DNA from: Salinigranum marinum
GTDB lineage: Archaea; Halobacteriota; Halobacteria; Halobacteriales; Haloferacaceae
Length of the DNA stretch: 64,000 nt
Reading direction: 5' to 3'
Assembly (NCBI RefSeq): GCF_024228675.1
Contig: NZ_CP100461.1
Span: forward strand, 372,001-436,000
This document shows, one piece after another, positions 36,464 through 45,454 of this stretch. The translations under genes and the position numbers were made by a program. Each line of letters begins with the position of its first letter. Position 1 is the stretch's first letter. The notes below the pieces were generated by a model, which saw nothing but the letters and a program-made list of their open reading frames with translations, was not told where the DNA came from and ran no database searches.

Positions 36464-37042
36464 TTAAAACTCGTAGATGACGCCGTCGACCGGAGCCTTC
36501 CCTTCGTCCGAGTTCGGATCGTACGAGTCGACGGCGGTGGTGAGCATCCCCAACACTCCTTCGGGACTCCACCGCGCGGTGTTGTAGACGATGTCGTAGA
36601 TCGACCGGTCGTCGATGTCGATGTTGTAGTACTCCTGATAGCGCTTGGCCTCGCTCCGCTCGCGGCGGTGGGTCTCGTCGTACGCCGTCTCGAACGGCTT
36701 GTCCTCGCGGTCGGCGATGCGCTCGGCGCGGATGTTCAGCGGCGCGTCGAGCCAGATCTTGATGTCGGCCTCGTCGCCCGCGAGCCAGCCCGCGAGCCGG
36801 GATTCGAGCAGGACGCCGTCGCGCTCGCTCGCGATCTCGTACAGCCGTCGGTCGAGGTCGCGGTCGATCTGTTCGTCCTCCTCGGCGAGTTCGTTGAACT
36901 CGACGGGCGAGAGCCCGCGCTCCTCGGCGAGCGAACGGAAGATGTCCCCGCCCGAGATGTGCTCGAGATCGAACGCCTTCGCCAGGGCGGCGGCGGTGGT
37001 GCTCTTCCCGCTGCCGGGGGGCCCGGAGACGGTGAGTAACAT
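36464..37042 (-). CDS. cmk: Cytidylate kinase (archaeal type)
   Basis: A 192-residue CMP/dCMP kinase, phosphorylating CMP to CDP with ATP in the cytosol. Walker A is [16 protein letters not shown] (about residues 5-20). [17 protein letters not shown] is the archaeal Cmk NMP-binding region, and [22 protein letters not shown] the lid area. Size matches archaeal Cmk. It sits directly upstream of cbf5 in the same operon, an order shared by many archaea. ATG start at 37042. Confidence 0.94.
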   Translation of the reverse strand: MLLTVSGPPGSGKSTTAAALAKAFDLEHISGGDIFRSLAEERGLSPVEFNELAEEDEQIDRDLDRRLYEIASERDGVLLESRLAGWLAGDEADIKIWLDAPLNIRAERIADREDKPFETAYDETHRRERSEAKRYQEYYNIDIDDRSIYDIVYNTARWSPEGVLGMLTTAVDSYDPNSDEGKAPVDGVIYEF

Positions 37043-37140
37043 ATCGATAGTCGGCCCGGCGTGCTAAAAGACACTGTCGGTACGCGGAGCCGCCGGCACG
37101 AGGGGCGAGCGTGTCGCCCCGTCGAACGCCGTGCGCCCGA

Positions 37141-38082
37141 TCAGGACGACGACGCGGTGGGCGTCATGTCGATGTTGAGCCCCTTGCGGATGATCTGGGT
37201 GAAGCCCATCGAGCAGAGGAAGTACCAGACGATCCACGCCTGGATCGGGCCGAGCACCTGGTCGGTCCAGGCGACCTCGCCCACGAGCGGGAGCACGAGG
37301 TTCTGCAGCGGGACGTGCGCCTCGGCGTTCGCGCCGATGCCGATGCCCCAGTACATCCAGAGGAACACCGGGATCGTGAAGAACATGATCCACACCATCG
37401 GGCGGAACTGCTCTTTGAACATGCCCATCTGGTCGCCCATCGCCTCCATCTGCTCTTCTTGGATGCGGTCGAGCTCCGCGTCGTTCCCCTCCTCTTTGGC
37501 CTTTTTCCGCCGGTTCTGGATGTCTTTCATCCGATCCTGATACTTGGACATCTTCTCCATGTCCATGAGGTTCGCCTGCAGGAGCGTCGAGTACAGTCCC
37601 GTCGCCAGCGCGAGGATCATCACCACGGCGTAAAACGGCATGAGCTCCGCCAGCGGCCCCAGCGCGACGTCCATGGCCGTGCCGATGAGGTTCCGCAGCG
37701 GGGCCCACGAGTAGCCCGCGAACAGGGCCACGGTCACCACGGCGGCACCCTTGTCGTACTTCGACCACGAGGAACTCTCGACCTCGTCGTCCCCCGAGGA
37801 GGTGGACGTGGTGGTCGACGCGGCCGCCGCGTCGGTCGAGCCGTTGAGGCCCGCGCGGACCTCCTCGGTGTCGGCGAGGCGGAAGCCGGCGTCACCCTCG
37901 ACGAGGATCCCGCGCTCGATGAGCCGGCCCCACTGCCCGCTCGTGAGGTCGCCTTTCACGTCGACCCACGTCACTTCGCCCTCGGCGTCGCCGTCGACGT
38001 GCGAGAGGACGGTCTCGACCGCCGCCCGCATGCCGTCGTCGTCGCCGACGAGGTCGCGCACCTTCTGCTCTGTCCGTGCCAT
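37141..38082 (-). CDS. DUF106 membrane insertase-like protein (EMC3/TMCO1, Oxa1 superfamily)
   Basis: A 313-residue membrane protein. An N-terminal soluble part (about 1-105) with a winged-helix-like stretch precedes a first helix (AAVVTVALFAGYSWAPL), a second (LMPFYAVVMILALATGLYSTLL), a charged coiled coil (MDMEKMSKYQDRMKDIQNRRKKAKEEGNDAELDRI, abbreviated DUF106 core) and two further C-terminal helices. DUF106 proteins are archaeal relatives of YidC/Oxa1/Get1/EMC3 and probably help insert membrane proteins. Its place between adk and cmk is the conserved archaeal arrangement, although here other genes separate it from adk. Confidence 0.9.
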   Translation of the reverse strand: MARTEQKVRDLVGDDDGMRAAVETVLSHVDGDAEGEVTWVDVKGDLTSGQWGRLIERGILVEGDAGFRLADTEEVRAGLNGSTDAAAASTTTSTSSGDDEVESSSWSKYDKGAAVVTVALFAGYSWAPLRNLIGTAMDVALGPLAELMPFYAVVMILALATGLYSTLLQANLMDMEKMSKYQDRMKDIQNRRKKAKEEGNDAELDRIQEEQMEAMGDQMGMFKEQFRPMVWIMFFTIPVFLWMYWGIGIGANAEAHVPLQNLVLPLVGEVAWTDQVLGPIQAWIVWYFLCSMGFTQIIRKGLNIDMTPTASSS

Positions 38083-38269
38083 TGCCCCGACGTAGGCAAC
38101 CAGCCGTTATGAAGCTTTTACTCTGGCGCGCGGCCGACGCACCCGTGACGACCCGTCGACGCCGGACGTCTCCCCGTTCGACCCCCGTCACCTGCCGCGG
38201 TATCCGAGCGTCGAGATCGGAGAGTTGGACGTGGTCTCAGGTGCGCCGCGTCCAGACAGCAGATCGTTT

Positions 38270-38806
38270 TTACGCGCGGTCGCGCGTCGCGTCGGTCACG
38301 TCGTCCACGTCCGACATCCTGTTCGGGTCGTCGCCGTCGATCCTGTCCCCGTGGGTTCTGTCTCCGTCGATCCGGTCGCCGTTCAGCGAATCGTCTCGTG
38401 TCGATCGCGTCCAAGTCGTCGCGTCGCCCACCGTCTCGGCCTCCAACAACCGTTCGACACGGCGCTCGAACGCCGCGTCCGTCAGCCGACCCTGGGCGTA
38501 CTGACGCCGGAGGGCATCCAGTGCCTCGTCGTCCGAATCTCTCTCCGGCCCCGTTCCGGCCGCTGCGGGACCGGCGTCTCGGTCACGGCGGGCGGTGTAG
38601 GCGACCACGACCGGCAACACCCCGCCGAAGCCGACGGGGAACGCGACCCAGAAGTACGGCACGCCGAGCGCCATCGCCCCGAACGCGACCGCGAGGATCG
38701 AAAGCGTCGTCAGTCCGGCGACGGCCGACGTCCGTTCCGAGAGCTCCGCTCGCTCGCCTCTCCGGGGAGAGTCGGCCGACGGGGGAGCGATCGATCGAGA
38801 TGACAT
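38270..38806 (-). CDS. Small membrane protein with a SHOCT domain
   Basis: A 178-residue protein. Two membrane segments (about 30-75; VAGLTTLSILAVAFGAMALG and FWVAFPVGFGGVLPVVVAY) are followed by a SHOCT motif (DALRRQYAQGRLTDAAFERRVERLLE, about residues 100-125) and an Asp/Gly-rich tail with repeated GDRIDGDR units. SHOCT domains are short C-terminal modules of unknown role. The ATG at 38806 lies close to a TetR-type operator, and the gene is divergent from the TetR gene, so repression by TetR is likely. Confidence 0.8.
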   Translation of the reverse strand: MSSRSIAPPSADSPRRGERAELSERTSAVAGLTTLSILAVAFGAMALGVPYFWVAFPVGFGGVLPVVVAYTARRDRDAGPAAAGTGPERDSDDEALDALRRQYAQGRLTDAAFERRVERLLEAETVGDATTWTRSTRDDSLNGDRIDGDRTHGDRIDGDDPNRMSDVDDVTDATRDRA

Positions 38807-38808
38807 CC

Positions 38809-38858
38809 TGAGTGAACGCTCAATCCGCGGCGTGATAAGCGTTTTGAGTGAACGCTCA
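38809..38858. promoter_or_regulatory. Two copies of a TetR-type operator between SHOCT and tetR genes
   Basis: The near-palindrome TGAGTGAACGCTCA occurs at 38809-38822 and again at 38845-38858, 36 bases apart, with a third half-site (GAGTGAAC) at 38873-38880. A TATA-like CTTATAAT at 38885-38892 lies about 25 bases before the tetR ATG. This suggests autorepression and control of the SHOCT gene by the TetR protein. Confidence 0.7.
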
Positions 38859-38914
38859 GTCAACACGTCGACGAGTGAACACGCACTTATAATCGCGAAC
38901 GCTGTACACGAGCG

Positions 38915-39532
38915 ATGAGTGATCGCCCCCCCTCGGCCGCCCGGGCGGAGGTCGTCCGGGCCGTCGAGCGCGCACTGTCGAAACACGGCTACGCCGGCCT
39001 GACGACGAAGAACGTCGCCGCGGAGTCCGCCAAGAGCGAGGCGTTCTTCTTCTACCACTACGACACGAAGGACGATCTGGTCGTCGCCTTCCTCGACTGG
39101 GCCATCGAGCGCAACCGCGAGCGACTCGCCGGCCTCGACGACGACCCCGTCGTGCGGCTGTACGACGCGCTCGACGTGCTGGTGGGCGACCCGACCGACG
39201 ACGTCGACCGCGGGATCAACGTCGCCATGATGGAACTGCTCTCGCACGCCCCGCACAACGACCGGTTCCGCGAGCGACTCACGGCGTACGAACAGTCCGT
39301 CATCGACCTGTTCGTCGAGATACTCCGCGAAGGGGCTGAAGAAGGCGTCTTCCGCGACGTCGCCCCCGAGGACGTCGCCGGCTACCTGCTCGTGACCGCC
39401 AACGGCACCGCGGGGGCAGCGATGGCGCTTCGGATGGACGCGGTCGACGCCGCGGTCCGGCGCGAACTCGACCGGTACCTCCGCACGACCGTTCTCCGCG
39501 AGGACGTCTCCCCACCGGCGGACGTGCTCTGA
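38915..39532 (+). CDS. TetR/AcrR-family transcriptional regulator
   Basis: A 205-residue regulator. The N-terminal TetR helix-turn-helix is HGYAGLTTKNVAAESAKSEAFFFYHYDTKDDLV (about residues 24-58). The variable C-terminal ligand/dimer domain has no recognisable ligand signature. Divergent from the SHOCT gene with two operator-like repeats between, so it probably controls itself and that gene. Its stop codon TGA is the first three bases of a 42-base repeat also found at 58966, so the 3' end of this gene adjoins an inserted element. Confidence 0.9.
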   Translation: MSDRPPSAARAEVVRAVERALSKHGYAGLTTKNVAAESAKSEAFFFYHYDTKDDLVVAFLDWAIERNRERLAGLDDDPVVRLYDALDVLVGDPTDDVDRGINVAMMELLSHAPHNDRFRERLTAYEQSVIDLFVEILREGAEEGVFRDVAPEDVAGYLLVTANGTAGAAMALRMDAVDAAVRRELDRYLRTTVLREDVSPPADVL

Positions 39533-39571
39533 TACATAGTGCGAGCGCATACCCGCGTCTTCAGGCGCGGG
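39530..39571 (+). repeat. 42-bp hairpin repeat, copy 1 (IS200/IS605-type end)
   Basis: Identical over 42 bases to 58966-59007. It contains the hairpin CCCGCG-TCTTCAGG-CGCGGG and is followed here by AGGAGGTCAAC, which resembles the GGGGAGGATGTCAC right end of the tnpB element at 46381. No transposase is beside it, so it appears to be a solo end or remnant. Confidence 0.75.
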
Positions 39572-39667
39572 AGGAGGTCAACCGCCCGATTCTCACTGCT
39601 CCGCGGCCGGTGGCTGGCGCCACTCCAAGCCGACCCGGCGGCGTAACGACCGTTCCGACGCGTCCGG

Positions 39668-40306
39668 TTACTCGTCGACGACCGCGCCGATCTCCTCGAA
39701 CACCTCGTCGGGGGTGCCCTCGCCGTCGATCTCGACGAGTTCGCCTCGCTCGCGGTAGTGTTCGACGACCGGTTCGGTGTTCTCGGAGTAGACCCGGAGC
39801 CGCTCGCGGACGGTCTCTTCGGTGTCGTCGTCCCGCTGGACGAGTTCGCCGCCACAGTCGTCACAGACGCCCTCCTCCTCGGGCGGCGCGAACTCGACGT
39901 GGTAGTTCGTCCCGCACTCCGTACAGACCCGGCGTCCGGTGAGCCGTTCGACGAGTTCCTCCTCGCTCACGTCGAGGAACACCGCCGCGTCGAGGTCGGT
40001 GATCTCCGAGAGGAACTCCGCCTGATCCAGGTTTCGTGGATAGCCGTCGAGGACGTAGCCGTCAGCGTCCGAAAGCGCCGTCTTCACGATCTCGTTGACG
40101 ACCGCGTCGGGAACGAGTTCACCCGCCTCCATGTACGCACGCGGCGTGTCGAACTCCGTGTCCATGTGGGAGATGTCCATGTCCTTGTTGGCGCGCAGGG
40201 CGTCGCCCGTCGTGACGTGTTCGAGGTCGAACTCGGTGGCCAGGCGCTTCGACTGCGTCCCCTTGCCGGCACCGGGAGCGCCGAGCAGCAGGATGTGCTT
40301 GCTCAT
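39668..40306 (-). CDS. adk: Adenylate kinase
   Basis: A 212-residue adenylate kinase (ATP + AMP to 2 ADP). Walker A is [12 protein letters not shown] (about residues 6-17), the AMP region [12 protein letters not shown], and the lid carries a zinc site with CTECG and CDDCG. It is of long-lid, bacterial-like type, common in haloarchaea. ATG 40306. In many archaea adk directly precedes DUF106, cmk and cbf5; here about 1.6 kb with the SHOCT and tetR genes intervenes. It is divergent from the MFS gene at 40492. Confidence 0.95.
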   Translation of the reverse strand: MSKHILLLGAPGAGKGTQSKRLATEFDLEHVTTGDALRANKDMDISHMDTEFDTPRAYMEAGELVPDAVVNEIVKTALSDADGYVLDGYPRNLDQAEFLSEITDLDAAVFLDVSEEELVERLTGRRVCTECGTNYHVEFAPPEEEGVCDDCGGELVQRDDDTEETVRERLRVYSENTEPVVEHYRERGELVEIDGEGTPDEVFEEIGAVVDE

Positions 40307-40491
40307 ATCTCCACCGAGCCACCCCGGGGTTAAAGAGTTGAAGAATCGGTTCGTCGCCGCACGCGCCGACGACGGAGCGAGTGTGGAGTCGTCGGGTCCG
40401 TTCGGCCGCCAGCCTCACCCCCCCAACGGGAGCCGATCGACGTGCAGCCGATCCGACACCGACTTGTCCCCGTTCGCTCTTGACCGGAACG

Positions 40492-41808
40492 ATGGCTCGG
40501 CCCTCCCGCCGCTGGCTCCTCGTCGGCGTCGCCGCCGTCCTCATGGGGACGGCGGGCTCGTACCAGTTCGTCTGGTCGTCGATCAGCGGCGCGGTCGGCG
40601 CTCGCTTCCCCGGCATCTCCGGCCCCGCGCTCGGTACCGTCTTCACGCTGTTCGTCGCCGCCCAGACGCTCGCCCAACTCCCCGCCGGCCGGATCCGCGA
40701 CCGCTACGGCCCGCGGAACGTCCTCCTGGTCGCCGCCGCCTGTCTGTTCGTCGGCTACGCCGGCGTCGGCGTCGCCACCTCGTTTCCCGTGGTCGCCGTC
40801 GCGTACACCCTCGGCGGCGTCGGTGCCGGCATCGCCTACACCGTCGCGGTGAACACGCCGGTCAAGTGGATCCCCGAGGACGGCCGCCGCGGGCTCGCGA
40901 CCGGTCTCGTGACGATGGCGTACAGCGGGACCAGCGTCCTCTTCATCCCGCTCCTCCGCGGCTCGATCGACGACGCCTTCACCACCACGCTCGTCGCTCT
41001 CGGCGGCGTGGTCGGCGTCGGCGGCCTGCTCGGCGCGTGGCTCGTCCGCGATCCCGACCGCGTGGGCCGCGACCGGCCGAGCGAGGACGGCGACCAAGCA
41101 GACGACAGTGACGCCCCGGCCGAGTCCGACGCCGTCGAGAGTACCGGCGACGGGGACGCGGAGACGCCGTTCGACGACGGCGTCGGCTGGCGCACGGCGA
41201 TCGGGACGTGGCAGTTCTGGGTGCTCTACGCCGTGTTGGTCGTGGTGAACGGCGTCGGGCTCATGCTCGTCGGGCAGTCTGTCAGCTTCGCCACCGGGCT
41301 CGGACTCTCGGCGACCGTGGCGACGACGGTCGCCTCGTCGATCGCCCTCGCCGACGGGGCCGGCGTGTTGATCGTGAGCGGCCTCTCCGATCGGTTCGGC
41401 GGCGAGCGGACCGCGGGCGTGTCGCTCGTCGTCTGTGGCTGTGCGCTCGCCGGGAGCGTCGTCGCCGGTGCCCGGGGGCTGGCCGTGCCGTTCGTCGCGC
41501 TCGTCGGTTGTGCGGCCTTCTTCCGCAGCCCCGTCTTCGGCATCTTCCCGACGCTCGTCGCCGACTACTACGGCGCGGCGCGCTCCTCGGAGAACTACGC
41601 CGCGGTGTACACGGCGAAGATCCCCGGCGGCGTCGTCGGCGGCACGGTCGCCGGCGCGCTCGTCGTCGCCCTCGGCTGGTCGCGTTCGTTCCTCCTCGGG
41701 GCGGCGCTCCTCGTGGCGGCCGGGGTCGCGGCGCTGCTCCTCCGCCCCGTCTCGCCCGACGACGACGACGCAGGCCCCAGCGCCCGCGAAGCCGTTGGCG
41801 ACGACTGA
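40492..41808 (+). CDS. MFS transporter, OFA (oxalate/formate antiporter-like) family
   Basis: A 438-residue carrier with 12 predicted membrane segments and a long acidic central loop (about 195-245) rich in Asp/Glu/Ser. The family motif after helix 2 is LPAGRIRDRYGPRNVLLVAA; the second half has VSGLSDRFGGERTAG. Features such as GTAGSYQFVWSSISGAV and FGIFPTLVADYYGA resemble the OFA group. The start at ATG 40492 (MARPSRRW) is chosen since earlier in-frame sequence is not membrane-like. Substrate unknown. Confidence 0.83.
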   Translation: MARPSRRWLLVGVAAVLMGTAGSYQFVWSSISGAVGARFPGISGPALGTVFTLFVAAQTLAQLPAGRIRDRYGPRNVLLVAAACLFVGYAGVGVATSFPVVAVAYTLGGVGAGIAYTVAVNTPVKWIPEDGRRGLATGLVTMAYSGTSVLFIPLLRGSIDDAFTTTLVALGGVVGVGGLLGAWLVRDPDRVGRDRPSEDGDQADDSDAPAESDAVESTGDGDAETPFDDGVGWRTAIGTWQFWVLYAVLVVVNGVGLMLVGQSVSFATGLGLSATVATTVASSIALADGAGVLIVSGLSDRFGGERTAGVSLVVCGCALAGSVVAGARGLAVPFVALVGCAAFFRSPVFGIFPTLVADYYGAARSSENYAAVYTAKIPGGVVGGTVAGALVVALGWSRSFLLGAALLVAAGVAALLLRPVSPDDDDAGPSAREAVGDD

Positions 41809-41875
41809 CGGACACCGAAGCGCCCGCCGGGCTCGGAACGCCACCGGTTTGTGCCCCCGCGACGAACCGGAGCGC

Positions 41876-42289
41876 ATGACTCGCTTCGACGCCGACACCC
41901 CGGCGGAACGCCGAAAACTGTTCGCCGAGGCCGTCACGGCCCACCGCAAGCGCGGGAGCCCGTTCCTCACGATCACCGTCGAGGCCGACCCCGACCTCGA
42001 CGGCACGGACGACGACGGCGACCCGCTCGCGGCACCGTGGCTCCAGTTCGCCGAGAAGACGTTCAACCTCGACGTCACGGAGGACGAACACGACCGGCTG
42101 AAGGCGCTCCTCGACGAGTTCCGCGAGTTCCGCATCGAGGAGGTGCACACGCCCGAGGAGAGCGAGGGGACGAACCTCCGGATCACCGCCCGGTCGGACG
42201 CCAACCGTCTCGCGGGCTTCGTCGACCGCGCCTTCACCGAGGTGTACGGCCGCGACGACGACTACCGCGCGTGGGTCACGCAGATCTGA
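41876..42289 (+). CDS. Conserved small halophile protein, function unknown
   Basis: A 137-residue acidic soluble protein (MTRFDADTPAERRKLF...). It has regular alternation of short strands and helices: FLTITVEADPDL, EDEHDRLKALLDEFREFRIEEVHTP, and GTNLRITARSDANRLAGFVDRAF. No cysteine pairs, signal peptide or membrane segment. I recognise it as a type common in haloarchaeal genomes but know no function. It follows the MFS gene by 67 bases on the same strand. Start at ATG 41876. Confidence 0.7.
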   Translation: MTRFDADTPAERRKLFAEAVTAHRKRGSPFLTITVEADPDLDGTDDDGDPLAAPWLQFAEKTFNLDVTEDEHDRLKALLDEFREFRIEEVHTPEESEGTNLRITARSDANRLAGFVDRAFTEVYGRDDDYRAWVTQI

Positions 42290-42505
42290 TCCGAGTCGTC
42301 GGCCGCCCGGGCGGTCATCGGACGGTGCGGCCCGTGCGGCCCGTGCGGGCTGGACACGACCGCCGACCCCGTGACAGCCCGGCACACTGTCGCCGGGAGG
42401 GGAACGACCTAAGACACCTGACCTCATAGCCGGCGTCAATGAGCCCACAGTCGAGAAACAGACCGCGAGCGTTCGTACGGACAGCCGACCCTGGGGGTCC
42501 CGGAC

Positions 42506-43018
42506 GTGGTTGAGGACGACACTCCCCCGTCGAACCTGCTCTCCAGACCGTTCGTTCCCGTCGCCAGCGTCGACGACGCCCGAATCACCGCCGACGCGGT
42601 GCTCGACCGGATCGCGGCCGCCGACGGGCGGATAACGGTCGCCCACGTCGTCGAGAAGGCGGGCGGTGCGCCCGACAAGGCGTCGGTGGAACAGCGCGAG
42701 GGGATCGCCGAGGAGGCGTTCGACCTCGTCCGCGACCGTGCCAGCGCGGCGGGCGTCGCGGTCGAGACCGAACTCCTGTACGGCACCGACGTCGCCGAGA
42801 CGCTGTTGAGGGCCGCTCACGACGTCGACGCGACCGCCATCGTGTTCACCCCCCGCGGGCACAGGTGGTGGTGGGACCTCTTCAGCGCCGACGTCGCCGA
42901 CGCGCTCGTCCACGAGAGCGACCTGCCGGTCGTCGTCCTGCCGAGCCCCGCGGAAGCGGCCGACGACGCCGACACCGACGCCGGCGACGCGACGGACACG
43001 GAGGACACCGATGAGTGA
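42506..43018 (+). CDS. Universal stress protein (UspA family)
   Basis: A 170-residue UspA-fold protein: FVPVASVDDARITADAVLDRI at the start, ITVAHVVEKAGG as the second strand, and DATAIVFTPRGHRWWWDLFSADVADALVHESDLPVVVLP in place of the usual G-x2-G-x9-G-S/T nucleotide motif, which is altered here, so ATP binding is doubtful. The C-terminus is an acidic tail. GTG start at 42506. It overlaps a 21-codon reading frame that in turn overlaps the APC carrier start, indicating coupling with the carrier. Confidence 0.8.
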   Translation: MVEDDTPPSNLLSRPFVPVASVDDARITADAVLDRIAAADGRITVAHVVEKAGGAPDKASVEQREGIAEEAFDLVRDRASAAGVAVETELLYGTDVAETLLRAAHDVDATAIVFTPRGHRWWWDLFSADVADALVHESDLPVVVLPSPAEAADDADTDAGDATDTEDTDE

Positions 43019-43076
43019 CGGCGACTCGGACGCCGCGCCGCTCACGATCGCGCGACACGGAGGTGCAGCGGCGTGA
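43011..43076 (+). CDS. Possible 21-residue leader-like ORF between usp and the APC carrier
   Basis: ATG at 43011 overlaps the usp stop, and the frame ends in a TGA at 43074-43076 that overlaps the carrier's GTG start. It encodes MSDGDSDAAPLTIARHGGAA-plus one residue. It may be translated only to couple the two genes, or may be chance; the carrier also has a GGAGGT about 9 bases before its GTG. Confidence 0.3.
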   Translation: MSDGDSDAAPLTIARHGGAAA

Positions 43077-45289
43077 GCGACGAGGAACTCGCGAAAGACC
43101 TCGGTCCCCTCGCCGCGCTGACGATCGGCGTGGGGACGATGATCGGGGCCGGCATCTTCGTGCTCCCCGGGGTCGCGGTCGCGGAGGCCGGCCCGCTCGC
43201 TGCCGGCGCGTTCGTCCTCGGCGGCGCGATCGCGCTGCTAACGGCGCTGTCTGCCTCCGAACTCGGGACGGCGATGCCGAAGTCCGGCGGGGCGTACTAC
43301 TACGTCAACCACGCGCTCGGGCCGCTGTTCGGCTCCATCGCCGGCTGGGCCAACTGGATGGGGCTCGCCTTCGCCTCCGCGTTCTACATGTTCGGCTTCG
43401 GCCAGTACGTCAACGAGTTCTTCACCTTCCCGGATCTCGTCTTGGGGCCGCTCACCCTGACGTCGGCGAAGATCATCGCGCTCGCGGGCGGGGCCTTCTT
43501 CGTCTTCGTCAACTACGTCGGCGCGAAGGAGACGGGGAAACTCCAGAACTACATCGTCGTCACGCTCGTCGGCATCCTGGCGGTGTTCACGGCGTTCGGC
43601 GCGCTCAACGCCGACCTCGCCACACTTCGCCCCTTCGCGCCGGACGGCTACACCGCGCTCCTTCCGGTGACGGGTATCATCTTCGTCTCCTACCTCGGCT
43701 TCGTCCAGATCACCTCCGTCGCCGAGGAGATCAAAGACCCCGGCAAGAACCTCCCGCGGGCCGTCATCGGGAGCGTCCTCATCGTAACGACCGTCTACGC
43801 GCTCGTCCTCCTCGTGGTGCTGGCGGCGGTCGACAACTCACTCGTGGCGAACAATCCGACTGCAGTCGTCGACGCCGCACAGTTCCTCCTGGGACCGATC
43901 GGCGCGGTCGCGTTGCTGTTCGGTGGGTTGCTCGCGACGGCGTCGTCGGCGAACGCCTCCATCCTCGCCTCCTCGCGGATCAACTTCGCGATGGGTCGCG
44001 ACCAGATCGTCACGAAGAAACTCAACAACATCCACCCCAGGTTCGGGACACCCTATCGATCGATCGCGCTCACGGGCGTGTTCATCCTACTGTTCATCCT
44101 CTTCGGCGACATCGAGACGCTGTCGACGATGGGCAGTACCCTGCACCTGGTCATCTACGGCCTGTTGAACATCGCGCTCATCGTGATGCGCGAGGCCGAC
44201 CCCGCGGAGTACGAACCCGCCTACACGGTCCCGTTCTATCCGGTCGTCCCCATCGTCGGCGCGATCATCTCCTTCGCGCTCATCGCCTTCATCAACCCGT
44301 TCGTCATCGGTCTCTCGATGGCGTTCGTCGTCTTCGCGGCGCTGTGGTATCTACTCTACGCTCGGTCGCGGGCGACGAAGCAGGGCATCCTCGGCCAGTA
44401 CATCCTCAGCCGCTCCGAGGAGATGCCCGAATCGGCCGTCTCCGCCGCCACGAGCGTCCAGCCCGACGGCGGCCAGTACCGCGTGATGGTGCCGATCGCA
44501 AACCCCGGCCACGAGAAAGACCTCATCACGCTCGCCTCCGCGATCGCCAAACAGCGCAACGGGACGGTCGTCGCGATGAACATCGTGCAGGTGCCCGACC
44601 AGACGGCCCTCGAATCCGCGCGGCAACAGGACGACTTCGACGCCGCCCGCGGCCTGCTCCAGCAGGCCCGCGAGGACGCCGAGACGTTCGGCGTCACCGT
44701 CGAGACCCACACCGTCCTCTCGCACCGCTCGTTCGAGGAGATCTTCGACGCCGCACGCACCTACGACGCGGACCTCACGATCATGGGCTGGGGGCCGGGC
44801 GCCCACGGCTCGCCCGGGCGTGCCGAGTCGGCCATCGACGAACTCGCCCACTCGCTCCCCTGTGACTTCCTCGTCCTGAAGGACCGCGGCTTCGATCCCT
44901 CCCGCATCCTCGTGCCGACGGCGGGTGGCCCCGACTCCGACCTCTCGGCGGGGGTCGCGCGGATGCTCCGCGACGAGTACGGCTCGGAGATCGACCTCCT
45001 GCACGTCGCCGACGACGTCACGGCGGGCGAGGCGTTCCTCACCGAGTGGGCCGAGGACCACGACATCGCCGACGCGAACCTCATCGTCGAGTCGGGCGAC
45101 GTCGAGGCGGCCATCGAACGCCACGCCGAAGCGGCGTCGCTGCTCATCATCGGGGCGACCGAGCGCGGCCTCCTCGGACGGCTGGTCCGCGGCTCGCTCG
45201 TCCTCGACGTCCTCTACGAGGTGGACTGTTCGGTCCTCCTGGCCGAACGCAAGCGCGACCGGAGCCTGCGCGAACGGCTGTTCGGCTGA
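43073..45289 (+). CDS. APC-family amino acid/polyamine permease with C-terminal USP domains
   Basis: A 738-residue protein. Residues about 10-430 form a 12-helix APC transporter, starting with the family signature IGVGTMIGAGIFVLPGVAVAEAG in helix 1. Residues about 465-735 hold two UspA-like domains (QYRVMVPIANPGHEKDLI... and SRILVPTAGGPDSDLS...), the second with GATERGLLGRLVRGSLV, a fairly normal nucleotide-binding loop. Such fusions occur in haloarchaea and suggest that transport is gated by a nucleotide. GTG start overlapping the mini-ORF. Substrate: amino acids or polyamines, not decided. Confidence 0.9.
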   Translation: MSDEELAKDLGPLAALTIGVGTMIGAGIFVLPGVAVAEAGPLAAGAFVLGGAIALLTALSASELGTAMPKSGGAYYYVNHALGPLFGSIAGWANWMGLAFASAFYMFGFGQYVNEFFTFPDLVLGPLTLTSAKIIALAGGAFFVFVNYVGAKETGKLQNYIVVTLVGILAVFTAFGALNADLATLRPFAPDGYTALLPVTGIIFVSYLGFVQITSVAEEIKDPGKNLPRAVIGSVLIVTTVYALVLLVVLAAVDNSLVANNPTAVVDAAQFLLGPIGAVALLFGGLLATASSANASILASSRINFAMGRDQIVTKKLNNIHPRFGTPYRSIALTGVFILLFILFGDIETLSTMGSTLHLVIYGLLNIALIVMREADPAEYEPAYTVPFYPVVPIVGAIISFALIAFINPFVIGLSMAFVVFAALWYLLYARSRATKQGILGQYILSRSEEMPESAVSAATSVQPDGGQYRVMVPIANPGHEKDLITLASAIAKQRNGTVVAMNIVQVPDQTALESARQQDDFDAARGLLQQAREDAETFGVTVETHTVLSHRSFEEIFDAARTYDADLTIMGWGPGAHGSPGRAESAIDELAHSLPCDFLVLKDRGFDPSRILVPTAGGPDSDLSAGVARMLRDEYGSEIDLLHVADDVTAGEAFLTEWAEDHDIADANLIVESGDVEAAIERHAEAASLLIIGATERGLLGRLVRGSLVLDVLYEVDCSVLLAERKRDRSLRERLFG

Positions 45290-45454
45290 AACGCGACGCC
45301 CGGTCTCCGTCCGCCCTCCGTCTGCTCTCCGTTCGCCTCTCTGTTCCCCCGCCGTCGCGGCTCCCGCACGGCCCGACCGTCCCCACCGAGTGCCGGTTGG
45401 CGGTCGTGCCCCGTGAGCCGACAGTATATCCGTCGTGGCTCCTCACACTCGCGT

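Noticed and set aside
38270-39550. Long version of the SHOCT protein (426 codons)
   Set aside because: The extension runs opposite the whole tetR gene and the operator region; the ATG at 38806 fits the membrane protein.
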